From the NCBI GenBank assembly GCA_009668015.1, contig WJYB01000006.1:62001-126000 (forward strand): 64,000 bases of DNA, given 5' to 3'. Under the pieces are notes generated by a model, which did no database searches, was not told where the DNA came from, and worked only from the letters and a program-made list of their open reading frames with translations. The stretch is from Enterobacteriaceae bacterium RIT714 (GTDB taxonomy: Bacteria > Pseudomonadota > Gammaproteobacteria > Enterobacterales > Enterobacteriaceae). Position numbers and translations under genes: made by a program. Shown piece by piece: positions 37,451 to 53,399 of the stretch (its first letter is position 1; every line of letters begins with the position of its first letter).

Positions 37451-37534
37451 ATGAAGATATTACTGTGGGTTATCTTAATCATTTTTTTGATTGGTTTACT
37501 GGTCGTGACGGGCGTATTTAAAATGATTTTCTGA
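37451..37534 (+). CDS. yohP: Small membrane protein YohP
   Basis: A 27-residue peptide (MKILLWVILIIFLIGLLVVT...), nearly all hydrophobic, close to E. coli YohP in sequence, length and place. GGAGAAGG lies just before the ATG. E. coli YohP is a single-span inner-membrane protein used as a model for post-translational SRP-dependent insertion; its role is unknown. Confidence 0.93.
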   Translation: MKILLWVILIIFLIGLLVVTGVFKMIF

Positions 37535-37540
37535 TGATTT

Positions 37541-37566
37541 GCCCGACCGATTATTGTTGGTCGGGC
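37541..37566. terminator. Terminator between yohP and bglB
   Basis: A GCCCGACC / GGTCGGGC stem with a 10-base loop lies between convergent genes. Confidence 0.7.
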
Positions 37567-37580
37567 AAAGCTTCGTGCGA

Positions 37581-40974
<3,394 letters not shown>

Positions 40975-40986
40975 AGATTTTGGGGC

Positions 40987-41900
<914 letters not shown>

Positions 41901-42131
41901 AGTTTTTGCACTCTATCAGTTTCATTCGCAGCCTCAATGTATCACGCGTAAAAACGTGACGCAGATCGTCATTGATGCGGTTTTACCCTGATGTCAGAAG
42001 GCCACGGCGGTTTTCAGTCCCGTCATCCAGCACCCTTCATTTGCGGAACACGTCAGTAAACTCAGCGCATATAGCGTTTCATATGCCATATGCAGGCCTG
42101 CGAGCGCATTGACGCTCCGATCCCGACGCTA

Positions 42132-43064
42132 TTATTTGGCCTGAATGACGCGCGCAATATCGGCTGAGGTCTGTAATGTGCGGATCTCCTGAAAGAGTCC
42201 GAGCGCCTCGCTGTATTCTTTACGTAAATAACTCAGCCACTGTTTAATACGAGCCACATGATAAAGCCCCGTATCACCCTGCTTTTCCAGGCGAGAATAT
42301 TTTTGCAATAGCGTGACCACATCAGGCCACGGCATTCGCGGTTCGTTGTATTTTACCACCCGGCTCAGGTTGGGCACGTTGAGCGCCCCGCGACCGATCA
42401 TGACGGAATCGCAGCCGGTCTCTTTGAGACACGCCTGCGCGCTCTCGTAGTCCCAGATTTCGCCGTTCGCGATCACCGGAATCGACAGGCGCTGGCGGAT
42501 CTCACCGATGGCCTGCCAGTTAATGCGATCGGCTTTGTAGCCGTCCTCTTTCGTTCGCCCGTGCACCACCAGCTCCGTTGCCCCAGCCTGCTGTACCGCA
42601 TCGGCAATTTCAAACTGGCGATCGCCGCTGTCCCAGCCAAGACGCACTTTTACCGTCACCGGTAAATGAGCAGGTACGGCCTCACGCATCGCTTTCGCGC
42701 CACGGTAAATCAGCTCGGGATCTTTCAGTAACGTTGCGCCACCGCCGCTGCCGTTGACCATTTTGGACGGACAGCCGCAGTTGAGATCCACACCGTAAGA
42801 GCCCAGCTCCACGGCGCGGGCGGCGTTTTCCGCCAGCCACTCCGGGTATTGCCCCAGCAGCTGGATACGCACCAGCGTACCGGAAGTGGTCCGGCTCTGG
42901 CGATGCAGCTCCGGGCAGAGTCGATAAAACGACTTTACTGGCAACAGCATATCGATCACCCGTAAAAACTCGGTGACGCAAAGATCGTAATCATTGACCT
43001 CAGTCAGCAGCTCGCGCACCAGTGAGTCGAGCACGCCTTCCATCGGCGCCAGTAATACCCGCAT
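42132..43064 (-). CDS. dusC: tRNA-dihydrouridine(16) synthase DusC
   Basis: A 310-residue FMN-dependent enzyme reducing uridine 16 in tRNA. It has the TIM-barrel start [14 protein letters not shown], the catalytic Cys in [16 protein letters not shown]/tRNA-binding residues in [10 protein letters not shown], and [11 protein letters not shown]. The start is fixed by the conserved [10 protein letters not shown]; 22 upstream codons are unsupported. The C-terminus is about five residues shorter than in E. coli. Confidence 0.95.
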   Translation of the reverse strand: MRVLLAPMEGVLDSLVRELLTEVNDYDLCVTEFLRVIDMLLPVKSFYRLCPELHRQSRTTSGTLVRIQLLGQYPEWLAENAARAVELGSYGVDLNCGCPSKMVNGSGGGATLLKDPELIYRGAKAMREAVPAHLPVTVKVRLGWDSGDRQFEIADAVQQAGATELVVHGRTKEDGYKADRINWQAIGEIRQRLSIPVIANGEIWDYESAQACLKETGCDSVMIGRGALNVPNLSRVVKYNEPRMPWPDVVTLLQKYSRLEKQGDTGLYHVARIKQWLSYLRKEYSEALGLFQEIRTLQTSADIARVIQAK

Positions 43065-43357
43065 GATCAATACCTGTGAAAAAAGACGCGCTATGGTAGC
43101 CGCTCTCCTGAAGCGTGGAAAGGCTTTCAAGCGAGACTCCGCAACCCGCCTTAAGGACAGAGGTGTTTCTCTCCTTTCACTGCTTCAAATCTGGGCACGA
43201 CAACTACACTGATTGTTATCGCTTTTACCGTTAATCCTGTGAAAATGCCCGACGTTCCAGAAAGGAATGTCTGGTATGCTCAAAATTCATGATGTGATCC
43301 GTAGCACGTTTTAGCGTTTAATTGTATGATGAATATGTTCCATCAAGGACTTTCACC

Positions 43358-43756
43358 ATGAGCAAATCATTCAATATTATCTGGCAATATCTGCGCGCGT
43401 TTATTCTGATTTATGCCTGCCTCTATGCGGGGATTTTCATTTCGTCTCTGCTGCCGATCACCATTCCCGGCAGCATTATCGGCATGCTGATTCTTTTTCT
43501 GCTGCTGGCGCTGCAAATTCTTCCCGCAAAATGGGTCAACCCGGGCTGCTTCGTTCTTATTCGCTATATGGCGCTACTGTTTGTGCCGATCGGCGTCGGC
43601 GTGATGCAATATTACGACCTGCTTAAAGCGCAGTACGGCCCAATTCTGGTCTCCTGTGCGGTGAGTACGCTCGTGGTGTTCCTGGTGGTGAGCTGGAGTT
43701 CGCATCTGGTGCACGGCGAACGCAAAGTCGTCGGGCAGAAAGGAAGTAAAAAATGA
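43358..43756 (+). CDS. yohJ: LrgA-type membrane protein YohJ
   Basis: A 132-residue protein with four hydrophobic spans, of the LrgA/CidA holin-like family ([19 protein letters not shown] is the diagnostic region). Length equals E. coli YohJ from MSKSFNIIW. It overlaps yohK by four bases. The pair probably forms one membrane system, possibly for export of small metabolites or control of murein hydrolases. Confidence 0.93.
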   Translation: MSKSFNIIWQYLRAFILIYACLYAGIFISSLLPITIPGSIIGMLILFLLLALQILPAKWVNPGCFVLIRYMALLFVPIGVGVMQYYDLLKAQYGPILVSCAVSTLVVFLVVSWSSHLVHGERKVVGQKGSKK

Positions 43757-44448
43757 TGGCCAATATCTGGTGGTCGCTGCCACTGACACTGGTGGTGTTT
43801 TTCGCCGCACGTAAACTTGCTGCCCGTTTTAAAATGCCGCTGCTCAACCCGCTGCTGGTGGCGATGGTGGTGATTATTCCGTTCCTGCTGCTCACCGGCA
43901 TTCCTTACGAACGCTATTTTGCGGGCAGTAAGATTTTAAACGATCTACTGCAACCTGCCGTCGTGGCGCTGGCGTTTCCGCTTTACGAGCAGCTGCATCA
44001 GATCCGCGCGCGCTGGAAATCGATCATTACCATCTGCCTGATCGGCAGCGTGGTGGCAATGGTCACAGGCACCTCGGTTGCCCTGCTGATGGGCGCCTCA
44101 CCGCAAATCGCCGCCTCTATTTTGCCGAAATCCGTGACCACGCCGATTGCGATGGCCGTTGGCGGCAGCATCGGCGGGATCCCGGCCATTAGCGCCATGT
44201 GCGTGATTTTTGTCGGGATCCTGGGGGCGGTGTTTGGCCATACGTTGCTCAATTTAATGCGTATCCGCACCAAAGCCGCACGCGGTCTGGCAATGGGAAC
44301 CGCCTCGCACGCCCTTGGTACTGCGCGCTGTGCGGAGCTGGATTATCAGGAAGGCGCTTTCAGCTCGCTGGCGCTGGTGATTTGCGGGATTATGACCTCG
44401 CTGATTGCCCCGTTCCTGTTCCCGATTATTCTGGCGGTGGTGGGCTAA
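43753..44448 (+). CDS. yohK: LrgB-type membrane protein YohK
   Basis: A 231-residue, multi-span LrgB-family protein and partner of YohJ. The family block [20 protein letters not shown] with GGIPAISA, and the [12 protein letters not shown] motif, are present. Its start lies within the last codons of yohJ. In E. coli it is followed by cdd, as here. Confidence 0.93.
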   Translation: MMANIWWSLPLTLVVFFAARKLAARFKMPLLNPLLVAMVVIIPFLLLTGIPYERYFAGSKILNDLLQPAVVALAFPLYEQLHQIRARWKSIITICLIGSVVAMVTGTSVALLMGASPQIAASILPKSVTTPIAMAVGGSIGGIPAISAMCVIFVGILGAVFGHTLLNLMRIRTKAARGLAMGTASHALGTARCAELDYQEGAFSSLALVICGIMTSLIAPFLFPIILAVVG

Positions 44449-44530
44449 AATTTGCGATGCGTCGCGCAAAATTCATTTTGATTTCATAAGTTGCACACAT
44501 AATGAGAGCTGGATCACATATAAAGCCCTG
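44449..44530 (+). promoter_or_regulatory. cdd promoter region with CRP-like site
   Basis: TTTGCG-ATGCGTCG-CGCAAA at 44451-44470 is an imperfect CRP-like palindrome very similar to the upstream CRP/CytR element of the E. coli cdd promoter. TTGCACACATAA downstream may be part of the second site. The assignment is by resemblance to the known promoter. Confidence 0.5.
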
Positions 44531-44576
44531 TTGGCTCCGTACACTACCGATCCATTAACCTTTATGAGGCATTGCC

Positions 44577-45461
44577 ATGCACCCACGTTTTCAAACTGCT
44601 TTCGCCCAGCTCGCAGAGAATTTGCAATCAGCCCTGGCCCCGGTTCTGGCGGATACGCACTTCCCCGCCATGCTGTCGGCAGAGCAGGTCGCGACGCTTA
44701 AACAGGCAACGGGACTGGACGAAGACGCGCTGGCTTTCGCATTACTGCCGTTGGCTGCCGCCTGCGCCAGAGCCGATCTCTCCCATTTTAACGTCGGCGC
44801 AATCGCGCGCGGCGTCAGTGGAGCCTGGTATTTCGGCGGGAACATGGAGTTCCTTGGTGCGACCATGCAACAAACCGTCCACGCAGAACAAAGCGCTATC
44901 AGCCATGCGTGGCTGCGCGGTGAAAAAGCGCTGCAAGCCATCACCGTCAACTACACCCCTTGCGGTCATTGCCGTCAGTTTATGAATGAGCTGAACAGCG
45001 GTCTGCAACTGCGCATTAATCTGCCAGGCCGTGAGCCACATACGCTTGGCGATTATCTGCCAGATGCTTTTGGCCCGAAAGATCTGGAGATCAAAACGCT
45101 GCTGATGGACGAGCAGAACCACGGCTTTGCGTTAACGGGCGACGAACTGGCCCAGTCAGCGATCGCTGCGGCGAACAACAGCCATGCACCCTACAGCCAG
45201 GCGCCGAGCGGCGTGGCGCTGGAGTGTCGTGATGGCCGTATCTTCACCGGCAGCTACGCCGAAAATGCCGCGTTCAACCCGACGCTGCCACCGCTGCAAG
45301 GCGCACTCAATCTGCTGAGCCTGAACGGGTACGACTACCCGGATATTCAGCGCGCGATTCTGGCTGAAAAAGGCGATGCGCCTTTAATTCAGTGGGACGC
45401 CACCGCCGCGACCCTGAAAGCGCTGGGTTGTTCTGCCATCGACCGCGTGTTACTAGCTTAA
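44577..45461 (+). CDS. cdd: Cytidine deaminase
   Basis: A 294-residue homodimeric zinc enzyme that turns cytidine and deoxycytidine into the uridine forms. The catalytic block has the zinc-binding His and the proton-shuttle Glu in TVHAEQSAI and the two zinc Cys in [12 protein letters not shown] second, degenerate deaminase domain occupies about 190-294, as in the enterobacterial long form. Confidence 0.96.
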   Translation: MHPRFQTAFAQLAENLQSALAPVLADTHFPAMLSAEQVATLKQATGLDEDALAFALLPLAAACARADLSHFNVGAIARGVSGAWYFGGNMEFLGATMQQTVHAEQSAISHAWLRGEKALQAITVNYTPCGHCRQFMNELNSGLQLRINLPGREPHTLGDYLPDAFGPKDLEIKTLLMDEQNHGFALTGDELAQSAIAAANNSHAPYSQAPSGVALECRDGRIFTGSYAENAAFNPTLPPLQGALNLLSLNGYDYPDIQRAILAEKGDAPLIQWDATAATLKALGCSAIDRVLLA

Positions 45462-45468
45462 TGCTTTT

Positions 45469-45488
45469 GGCGGACAGAAATGTCCGCC
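45469..45488 (+). terminator. Hairpin after cdd
   Basis: GGCGGACA-GAAA-TGTCCGCC is a perfect 8-bp stem with a stable GAAA tetraloop eight bases after the cdd stop. It lacks a T run, so it may be a 3'-end protecting structure as well as a weak terminator. Confidence 0.5.
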
Positions 45489-45498
45489 ATACTGATGA

Positions 45499-46308
<810 letters not shown>

Positions 46309-46340
46309 AAAAAGCCCGCTCAACGATGAGCGGGCTTTTC
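46309..46340. terminator. Bidirectional terminator between sanA and mglC
   Basis: An AAAAGCCCGCTCA / TGAGCGGGCTTTT stem with an ACGA loop lies between convergent genes. A and T runs on both sides suit both directions. Confidence 0.88.
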
Positions 46341-46354
46341 CATCTGTAACGTGA

Positions 46355-47365
46355 TTACTTCTTACGTGCGTACTTCAGTGAATCCAGCGCAACGGCGAAG
46401 ATAATAATCGCGCCCTTGATAATATACTGCCAGTACGGGTTCACGCCGATGTAGGTCAGACCGTAGTTGATGACGGTAAAGATGATAACACCGGTGACCA
46501 CGCCAACGACTGTCCCCACCCCACCGCTGAAGGAAACGCCACCCACTACGCAGGCTGCGATCGCATCCAGTTCATACATAAAGCCCAGGTTGTTAGTGGC
46601 TGAGCCGATACGGCCCGCTTCCAGTAACCCACCGAAGGCATAGAACACACCGGACAGCGCATAAATCATCAGCAGGTTCAGAGCAACGTTAACCCCTGAT
46701 ACTTTAGCCGCTTCCGGGTTACCGCCGATGGCGAAGATGTTTTTACCGAAGCGAGTTTTGTTCCACAGCACCCAGACAAACGCGACGGCAATCAGCGCGT
46801 AGAAAGTGATGTACGAGAGTCGGAAACTACCCAGCGCCACAAAGCCTTGTGCAAACGTTGAGAAGCCGCTGTCAAAACCAGAAATGGGCGATGCACCGAC
46901 AAAGTCGTAGTACAGGGAGTTGATACCGTAAACGATAATCATCGTACCCAACGTGGTGATAAACGGCGTCACATTCAGGTAAGCAATGATAATACCGTTG
47001 ATCAGGCCAATGATGGCACCGACGACGCAGACAATCAGCACCACCACGATAATCGGCATAGTCGCCATTTCCGGGAAGACTTTGTTCGCGTTTTCCATCG
47101 ACTGTAATAGCGTTGCCGCCACAACCGCCGCCAGGCCAACCTGACGTCCGGCTGACAGGTCAGTACCCTGAGTCACAATCAGCCCCGCGACACCCAGTGC
47201 AATGATGATACGCACTGAGGACTGGGTCAGAATGTTACTCAAGTTTAATAAACTTAAGAACGTGGGGTCCTGGAAAATAATAATGGCCAGTAACACTAAA
47301 AGAACAACGTAAATACCGCCTTCTTTCAGATAAGTGAGAAAACTTTTTTTATTTAACGCACTCAT
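46355..47365 (-). CDS. mglC: Galactose/methyl-galactoside ABC permease MglC
   Basis: A 336-residue ribose-type ABC permease with eight to ten spans (LGVAGLIVTQGTDLSAGRQV; AIGGNPEAAKVSGVNV, the coupling region; VGGVSFSGGVGTVVGV). It imports galactose, glucose and methyl-galactosides with MglA and MglB. It is the last gene of mglBAC and lies 15 bases after mglA. Confidence 0.96.
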   Translation of the reverse strand: MSALNKKSFLTYLKEGGIYVVLLVLLAIIIFQDPTFLSLLNLSNILTQSSVRIIIALGVAGLIVTQGTDLSAGRQVGLAAVVAATLLQSMENANKVFPEMATMPIIVVVLIVCVVGAIIGLINGIIIAYLNVTPFITTLGTMIIVYGINSLYYDFVGASPISGFDSGFSTFAQGFVALGSFRLSYITFYALIAVAFVWVLWNKTRFGKNIFAIGGNPEAAKVSGVNVALNLLMIYALSGVFYAFGGLLEAGRIGSATNNLGFMYELDAIAACVVGGVSFSGGVGTVVGVVTGVIIFTVINYGLTYIGVNPYWQYIIKGAIIIFAVALDSLKYARKK

Positions 47366-47380
47366 GAGGAGCCCCTGATC

Positions 47381-48901
47381 TTAAAGGTGCAAAGACGCAA
47401 GACGGAGAATTTCGTTTTGCGTTGTCGTTTTGGTGTCAACAATTCCGGCAACGAGACCATTGCTCATAACCAGAATACGATCTGTGATCCCTAACAATTC
47501 CGGCATTTCGGAAGAAATAATAATGATCCCTTTATTCTTTTTAGCCAGCTCAGCTATCAGCTGATAGATTTCAAATTTTGCACCAACGTCGATACCACGC
47601 GTAGGTTCATCAAGCATTAAAATTTCTGGCTGGGTTAATAACCAGCGGCCAATAATGACTTTCTGCTGATTACCGCCGGACAGTGAACCAATTTGCGTCT
47701 GGTGTCCTGGCGTTTTCACACGCATGGAGTCGATAACCCACTGGGTATCGCTTTTCATACGGGAAGTATCCAGCAGACCAATTTTATTTTTATAATTACG
47801 AATATTCGAAATGAGCGAGTTAAAATTAATATCCAGGTATGCGTAAATTCCCGTTGAGCGGCGCTCTTCGGTCACCAGCGCAAAACCATGGTTAATCGCT
47901 TCGTTCGCATTATGGTTATTAATTCTCTTGCCGTGCAGCGTGATAGTGCCATCGGATTTTTCACGGATACCAAACAGCGTTTCCACGATATCGGTACGTT
48001 TCGCCCCGACCAGTCCGGCAATACCTAAAATCTCGCCTTTGTGAAGGTCAAAGGAGACATCGCGGATAGAGGGCTGGCGCAGTGACGTAAGATTGCGCAC
48101 TTCCAGAATCACCTCGCCCGGCTTGTTTTCCTTATCCGGGAAACGCTGGTTCAGGGAGCGGCCAACCATCATGGAAATGATCTTATCCATGTCCAGCCCT
48201 TCGAGCGGCTGAGTCGCAATCCACTGTCCGTCACGCAGAATGGTGATTTCATCACACAGCTGGAAGATCTCTTCCATTTTATGCGAGATATACACAATGC
48301 CACAGCCGCGATCTTTCAGTTTACGGATAATAGTAAAAAGGTGATTAACCTCTTTTTCCGTTAACGATGAAGTCGGTTCATCCATGATGACAATTTTCGC
48401 ATCATAGGAAAACGCTTTGGCAATTTCAATCATCTGCATCTGAGACACGGATAACGTCCCTACGCGCGCGCGCGGGTCGATTTCAATATCCAGCTCGTCG
48501 AAAATGGCTTTGGTGTCGCGATACATTTTGTCCTGATCGACAAATACGCCTTTGGTCGGATAACGACCCAGCCACATATTGTCCATAACAGAACGTTGAA
48601 GAACCAGGTTTAATTCCTGGTGAACCATCGAAATACCATTTTCCAGCGCTTCTTTGGCGGAATGGAAGTCGATCTCTTTTCCCTGAAAAAGAATGCTACC
48701 AGAATCTTTTTGATAGATTCCGAAAAGACACTTTAATAATGTTGATTTACCCGCACCATTCTCACCCATCAACGCATGAATAGAGTGAGGACGCACTTTT
48801 AAATTAACATTATCGAGGGCCTTAACGCCTGGAAAAGACTTGTTAATACTGCTCATTTCTAACAAGAATTCGCCTGACGACTGAGTATTTGTGCTGACCA
48901 T
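47381..48901 (-). CDS. mglA: Galactose ABC importer ATP-binding protein MglA
   Basis: A 506-residue protein with two ATPase domains in tandem. The first has a complete Walker A (GENGAGKST), signature [14 protein letters not shown] and Walker [12 protein letters not shown]. The second has the altered P-loop GLVGAKRTD, which is usual for sugar ABC ATPases of this type, and signature [15 protein letters not shown]. The start MVSTNTQSS gives the E. coli length. Confidence 0.96.
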   Translation of the reverse strand: MVSTNTQSSGEFLLEMSSINKSFPGVKALDNVNLKVRPHSIHALMGENGAGKSTLLKCLFGIYQKDSGSILFQGKEIDFHSAKEALENGISMVHQELNLVLQRSVMDNMWLGRYPTKGVFVDQDKMYRDTKAIFDELDIEIDPRARVGTLSVSQMQMIEIAKAFSYDAKIVIMDEPTSSLTEKEVNHLFTIIRKLKDRGCGIVYISHKMEEIFQLCDEITILRDGQWIATQPLEGLDMDKIISMMVGRSLNQRFPDKENKPGEVILEVRNLTSLRQPSIRDVSFDLHKGEILGIAGLVGAKRTDIVETLFGIREKSDGTITLHGKRINNHNANEAINHGFALVTEERRSTGIYAYLDINFNSLISNIRNYKNKIGLLDTSRMKSDTQWVIDSMRVKTPGHQTQIGSLSGGNQQKVIIGRWLLTQPEILMLDEPTRGIDVGAKFEIYQLIAELAKKNKGIIIISSEMPELLGITDRILVMSNGLVAGIVDTKTTTQNEILRLASLHL

Positions 48902-48938
48902 AATTATACCTTGACGGCCTCGCATATCGCGTTATAAA

Positions 48939-48960
48939 AGGGCGCAACGAATTGCGCCCT
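48939..48960 (-). terminator. Intercistronic stem-loop between mglB and mglA
   Basis: AGGGCGCAA and TTGCGCCCT make a perfect 9-bp stem with a 4-base loop, followed on the minus strand by TTTTAT. It should stop part of the transcripts or protect the mglB 3' end, so the binding protein is made in excess over the ATPase. Confidence 0.7.
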
Positions 48961-48982
48961 GTGAGAACATGCAATCTCTGAC

Positions 48983-49981
48983 TTATTTACCGATAAACTC
49001 AGCCAGGTTTGACTGGTCTACGCCCACGTAAGGTACGCGAACGATTTTATTCTCGATCTTCCAGGTGGTGCCATCAGCTGCGCCTTTGCCATCCGCCAGG
49101 TTTTTCGCCAGATCGAAGGTTGCTTTCGCCTGGTTGTTTGCGTCGTTCAGAACGGTACCGGCCATTGCGCCAGATTTAACCAGAGCCAGCGCTTCTGGCA
49201 ACGCATCCACGCCGAATACCGGGATAGAGGATTTGTTGTGTGCTTTCAGCGCTTCAACTGCACCCATTGCCATCGCATCGTTGTTGGCGATAACCACTTC
49301 GATTTTGTTAGCGTTCGGGCCAGACAGCCATGCGTCCATCTTATCTTTCGCCTGAGCGGTATCCCACATCGCGGTGTCTAACGCTAGCTGTTGGGTTTTC
49401 AGGCCTTTGTCGTTCAGCTCTTTGATAACGTAAGTGGTACGTGCTTCAGCATCCGGATGGCCCGGCTCGCCTTTCAGCAGTACGAACTGAACCTGACCAT
49501 CTTTGTTCAGATCCCAGTTCGGATTTGCAGCCCAGTGTTTTGCGATCAGATCGCCCTGGATAATACCGGACTCTTTGGAGTCAGTACCCACGTAGAAGGC
49601 TTTGTCATAGCTGTCGAGCGCTTTGCGAGAAGGTTCTTTGTTGAAGAAGACGATTGGCACATTCTGGCCGCGCGCTTTCTCAATGACCGTACCTGCTGCT
49701 GCCGGGTCAACCAGGTTGATTGCCAGGGCTTTCACGCCTTTCGCCAGCAGAACGTCGATTTGGTCGTTCTGTTTGGACTGGTCGTTCTGAGAGTCGTTCA
49801 TCAGCAGCTGAACGTCTGGCGCTGCTTTAGCATCTTTCTCGATAGCTTTACGAACAACAGACATAAAGTTGTCGTCGTATTTATAGATAGTCACACCAAT
49901 ACGGGTATCCGCAGCGTGCGCTGCTGCACCAAAAAGCATGCTTGCCATCACAGCAGACAGAGTCAACACCTTCTTATTCAT
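48983..49981 (-). CDS. mglB: D-galactose-binding periplasmic protein MglB
   Basis: A 332-residue sugar-binding protein and chemoreceptor ligand carrier. It has a signal peptide ([19 protein letters not shown]), the calcium site loop DLNKDGQVQ, and ligand residues in [13 protein letters not shown] and [11 protein letters not shown]. It is the first and most strongly expressed gene of mglBAC. Confidence 0.97.
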   Translation of the reverse strand: MNKKVLTLSAVMASMLFGAAAHAADTRIGVTIYKYDDNFMSVVRKAIEKDAKAAPDVQLLMNDSQNDQSKQNDQIDVLLAKGVKALAINLVDPAAAGTVIEKARGQNVPIVFFNKEPSRKALDSYDKAFYVGTDSKESGIIQGDLIAKHWAANPNWDLNKDGQVQFVLLKGEPGHPDAEARTTYVIKELNDKGLKTQQLALDTAMWDTAQAKDKMDAWLSGPNANKIEVVIANNDAMAMGAVEALKAHNKSSIPVFGVDALPEALALVKSGAMAGTVLNDANNQAKATFDLAKNLADGKGAADGTTWKIENKIVRVPYVGVDQSNLAEFIGK

Positions 49982-50229
49982 GGTATCTCCGGTTTTTTTT
50001 ATGCAGGGTAGTTCTTGTGAATAACGGTCGGCGGGCAGGTGTTAATAAAACGTTACTGACTGCCGAAGTTCACTTATAAAATTTCTATCTTCCGTGTTCG
50101 GTAACGCTCCAGAATGCGTTTTATTCGTTGTTTGTGGCACTTTGACTATTGTGAAAGTGATTAATCACCGTTACATAGCGTTTCAGTTCCCAAAACGCTG
50201 ACATCATAGTCATCGCCTTGTTAAGATAC

Positions 50230-50264
50230 TGTGAATTTACTCACAGATTGAAAACGGTTACATC
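50230..50264. promoter_or_regulatory. mgl control region: CRP site next to a GalR/GalS operator
   Basis: TGTGA-ATTTAC-TCACA (50230-50245) is an exact CRP core. The adjoining TGAAAACGGTTACATC stretch (50249-50264), read on the minus strand, fits the GalR/GalS operator pattern. They precede mglB on the minus strand, in the 294-base gap after galS. Confidence 0.82.
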
Positions 50265-50275
50265 ACCCTGTGTTA

Positions 50276-51298
50276 TCAGTTAGTGATCGGAGCCACAATT
50301 TGTCTTAACGCCACAGAGTGGCGGCGCACTAAAGTAGGCATGAAACAGTGCGTTGCGTCCGGATCCAGCTGCCCTGCGGCTCCCTGTAACGCCAGCTCAG
50401 TGGCGAGACGGGCCATTGATGCAATCGGATAGCGTACGGTCGTCAGCTGCGGGTCCGTGTAACGGGCGATTGGGATATCATCGAAACCAATCAATGACAA
50501 ATGCTGTGGCACAGCAATGCCGTTGTCTTTCAACGCCGTCAGCGCCCCGGCGGCCATGCTGTCGTTGTAGGCAAAGACGGCCGTCAGTTGCAGGTTACGT
50601 CCCAACAGTTCAACCATGGCAGCTTCTCCGCCCTGCATATCCGGCGAGCCGGTACCCATCCAGCTGTCCACCGGCATGATTCCGGCCTCTTTTAGGGCGT
50701 TCTGCCACCCTTCGCGCCGCATGTCGTCATCTTCAATATGATGGCTGGAGGCCAGATAGCCGACTCGCTGGTGGCCGTTGCTGAGTAACATTCGCGTGGC
50801 CATCATTGCCCCACTCACGTTATCCAGCGCCACACAGCGATGGGCATATCCCGGAACCACACGGTTGATCAGAACCATGCCGGGGATATGATCCATAAAC
50901 CCGGACAACTCTTCGTCACTTAATGCTTTTGAGTGCACAATCAATGCGTTACATCGTTGACGAATCAGTACCTCAATAGCGTGACGCTCTTTTTCAGCCT
51001 CATGATAGCTATTGCCGATCAACACATATTTCTGATGCTGTTGGGCCACAACATCGACGGCTTTGACCAACGCGCCAAAAAACGCATCGGAGACATCCAT
51101 CACCACCACGCCAATGGTGTCGCTCACCTGGGTGGCAAGCGCCTGAGCATTGGCATTCGGGCGATAGCCCAGCTCGTTGACCGCTTTCATCACGGTTTCA
51201 CGCGTTTCAGGGCTGACCAGCGCGCTGTTGTTCAGCACGCGGGAAACGGTAGCAACAGAAACACCCGCGATGCGGGCTACGTCACGAATGGTGATCAT
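50276..51298 (-). CDS. galS: Galactose isorepressor GalS (LacI family)
   Basis: A 340-residue LacI-type repressor of the mgl operon and its own gene. The helix-turn-helix is [20 protein letters not shown], followed by the hinge helix and a periplasmic-binding-protein-like sugar domain ([31 protein letters not shown]). The start [12 protein letters not shown] is the family start; a GTG three codons earlier is possible. It is about six residues shorter than E. coli GalS. Confidence 0.94.
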   Translation of the reverse strand: MITIRDVARIAGVSVATVSRVLNNSALVSPETRETVMKAVNELGYRPNANAQALATQVSDTIGVVVMDVSDAFFGALVKAVDVVAQQHQKYVLIGNSYHEAEKERHAIEVLIRQRCNALIVHSKALSDEELSGFMDHIPGMVLINRVVPGYAHRCVALDNVSGAMMATRMLLSNGHQRVGYLASSHHIEDDDMRREGWQNALKEAGIMPVDSWMGTGSPDMQGGEAAMVELLGRNLQLTAVFAYNDSMAAGALTALKDNGIAVPQHLSLIGFDDIPIARYTDPQLTTVRYPIASMARLATELALQGAAGQLDPDATHCFMPTLVRRHSVALRQIVAPITN

Positions 51299-51388
51299 AT
51301 TCACCATCCTTAAATGGATTGCAGCAACTCACAGACACCCCCTGTGTTTAGCAAGGAGGCTATTTTGGCAGCGACAGAGAGGGGACTA

Positions 51389-51424
51389 CGTGAAGAAGCT
51401 CACACAGATGAAAACGGTTACATC
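51389..51424. promoter_or_regulatory. galS control region: CRP site next to a GalR/GalS operator
   Basis: CGTGA-AGAAGC-TCACA (51389-51404) is a near-consensus CRP core. GATGAAAACGGTTACATC (51407-51424) is a GalR/GalS operator sharing 15 bases exactly with the mgl operator. Orientation and spacing copy the mgl arrangement to within one base, consistent with autoregulation by GalS. Confidence 0.82.
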
Positions 51425-51453
51425 CGTTTTGTTAATGATTGTGATCCAGATCG

Positions 51454-52611
51454 TTATCTGGATGTATGAGTCAGTGATACACCCGAAGCGCGTGCGGTTA
51501 ATTGACGCCACAGCCACTCCATCGGCCCCTGGCGGAAATAACGCAGCCAGAAAACGGAAAAGGCGATGTTCGCAATCCACACCGGAACCACAAACGCCAG
51601 CAGCTGAAGCCTGTCGAATTTCATAAACAGATCGAAACGATAGAAAAGCGTGGTGCAAATCAGGGTTTGTAGCAGGTAGTTGGTCAGCGCCATTCGCCCG
51701 ACGCAGGCCACCGCAGAGGCTAATTTCCACCGCGCAATGTGAGACCAGAAACCGTAGATTAACGATGCGTAGCCAATGGTTTGAAACGGCGCGCTTAACT
51801 CGCGCGGGGCCTGTAACAGAAATGCGCACCAGCGGTAATCCCAGTCCAGCCGCCATTGCGCAATCACCGCCGGAAGATTGATTGCCACACCGAGCAGGAT
51901 CAGCCCCGCCCCCACTAAGCGATAGTGTCGGGCGCTGAATTCCCCTTTCAGCCAACCGGTACGCATCAGCGCCGCGCCCATCAGCATCATCCCCGCCAGC
52001 TGCCAGCCATACTGCGCACCCAGAGCAATCAGATTATCACCCAGCATATCGGCCCGGTTGCTGATGGCTTCAACGCCGCCTTTCAGTTTCCAGAATTGTT
52101 CATACTGAAGATTTGCCGCATCCGGTATCCAGGAACGGTTCGTTGCGCCGCCGGAGATCATTCCCAGCAACAGCAGTACGCCGATGCCGATAAGATAAAG
52201 AATGACACCCGTATTGAAGAGACTTTTGACATCCTGAGCATCGCGGATCATCCGCCAGCAGATCAATCCCACTAACCCATAAGCCAGCAAAATATCACCG
52301 TCCCAGAGTAACAGCCCATGGAGAAAACCGAGGAGGACCAGTAGCGTCAGGCGGGACTGGATCCAGCGCTTGCCGCGCTTAAGCAGTATCTGCAATCCCG
52401 CACCAAAAAGGAGCGCGAAGAGGGTGAGGAATTTGACCTGAGCAAAGAGATCCAGAATCGCCCAGGTCCAGGCATCACTACGAGTGATATCGCCATACCA
52501 GGCAGGATTCAAATAAGCGGCCTTTGGCAAACCAAAGGCGCTGATATTAAGCAGCAGGATACCGAGGATGGCGACGCCACGAACAAAATCCAGCGTGACA
52601 TTACGCTCCAT
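51454..52611 (-). CDS. yeiB: DUF418 membrane protein YeiB
   Basis: A 385-residue inner-membrane protein with about ten spans, of the YeiB/DUF418 family (RNVTLDFVRGVAILGILLLN near the start; AVACVGRMALTNYLLQTLIC toward the end), related to acyltransferase-like membrane proteins. Length equals the E. coli protein. It follows folE after 15 bases, so the two are co-transcribed. Its function is unknown. Confidence 0.93.
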   Translation of the reverse strand: MERNVTLDFVRGVAILGILLLNISAFGLPKAAYLNPAWYGDITRSDAWTWAILDLFAQVKFLTLFALLFGAGLQILLKRGKRWIQSRLTLLVLLGFLHGLLLWDGDILLAYGLVGLICWRMIRDAQDVKSLFNTGVILYLIGIGVLLLLGMISGGATNRSWIPDAANLQYEQFWKLKGGVEAISNRADMLGDNLIALGAQYGWQLAGMMLMGAALMRTGWLKGEFSARHYRLVGAGLILLGVAINLPAVIAQWRLDWDYRWCAFLLQAPRELSAPFQTIGYASLIYGFWSHIARWKLASAVACVGRMALTNYLLQTLICTTLFYRFDLFMKFDRLQLLAFVVPVWIANIAFSVFWLRYFRQGPMEWLWRQLTARASGVSLTHTSR

Positions 52612-52626
52612 TACCCTGCCCTTTAA

Positions 52627-53295
52627 TTAGTTATGATGACGCACGGCGCGCAGGAACTCCTGGCGAGTGTTCTGGCTGGATTTAAACAGACCGCCCAGCG
52701 AGGTTGTGGTCGTCGCACTGGTCGCATCGCGTACGCCGCGTGCTTTCACGCAGTAGTGAACCGCGTCAATCGACACTGCCACGTTATTGGTTCCCAGCAG
52801 CGTTTGCAGCGCCGTCAGGATCTGCTGCGTCAAACGTTCCTGAACCTGCGGACGTTGAGCAAAGAATTGCACGATGCGGTTGATTTTGGACAGGCCAATA
52901 ACCGTATCTTTAGGGATATACGCTACCGTGGCTTTGCCATCAATGGTCACAAAGTGATGTTCACAGGTGCTGGTCAGCGTGATATCGCGCACGGTCACCA
53001 TTTCATCAACTTTCATCTTGTTTTCGATGACGGTGATTTTCGGGAAGTTGGCGTAATCGAGGCCAGAGAAAATCTCATCGACGTACATTTTTGCGATACG
53101 GTGCGGCGTCTCCATCAGGCTGTCATCGCTCAGGTCGAGATTCAGCAACTGCATGATCTCGGTCATGTGCCCGGAAATAAGACGTTTACGTGTTTCGTTG
53201 TCCAGTTCATTAACCGGCGGGCGCAGCGGGGTTTCAAGACCACGCGCAACCAGCGCTTCGTGAACGAGGGCGGCTTCTTTACTGAGTGATGGCAT
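52627..53295 (-). CDS. folE: GTP cyclohydrolase I
   Basis: A 222-residue enzyme making dihydroneopterin triphosphate, the first step of folate synthesis. Zinc ligands are in [12 protein letters not shown] (Cys and His) and [13 protein letters not shown] (Cys); the GTP-binding residues lie in [19 protein letters not shown]. The length equals E. coli FolE. It forms an operon with yeiB. Confidence 0.97.
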   Translation of the reverse strand: MPSLSKEAALVHEALVARGLETPLRPPVNELDNETRKRLISGHMTEIMQLLNLDLSDDSLMETPHRIAKMYVDEIFSGLDYANFPKITVIENKMKVDEMVTVRDITLTSTCEHHFVTIDGKATVAYIPKDTVIGLSKINRIVQFFAQRPQVQERLTQQILTALQTLLGTNNVAVSIDAVHYCVKARGVRDATSATTTTSLGGLFKSSQNTRQEFLRAVRHHN

Positions 53296-53399
53296 TATTT
53301 TTCTCCTGCAGGTGTGGCTGCCTTTTGCCCTCTTTGAGGCAAAAGTGTGCGCTCATTGTGCGTGAGGTGGCGCACATAATCCAGTATTCACGGTGATAA

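Noticed and set aside
41930-41975. CRP site in the bgl promoter region
   Set aside because: TCACG and CGTGA halves are present, but in the wrong order and spacing for a CRP site, so none is called.
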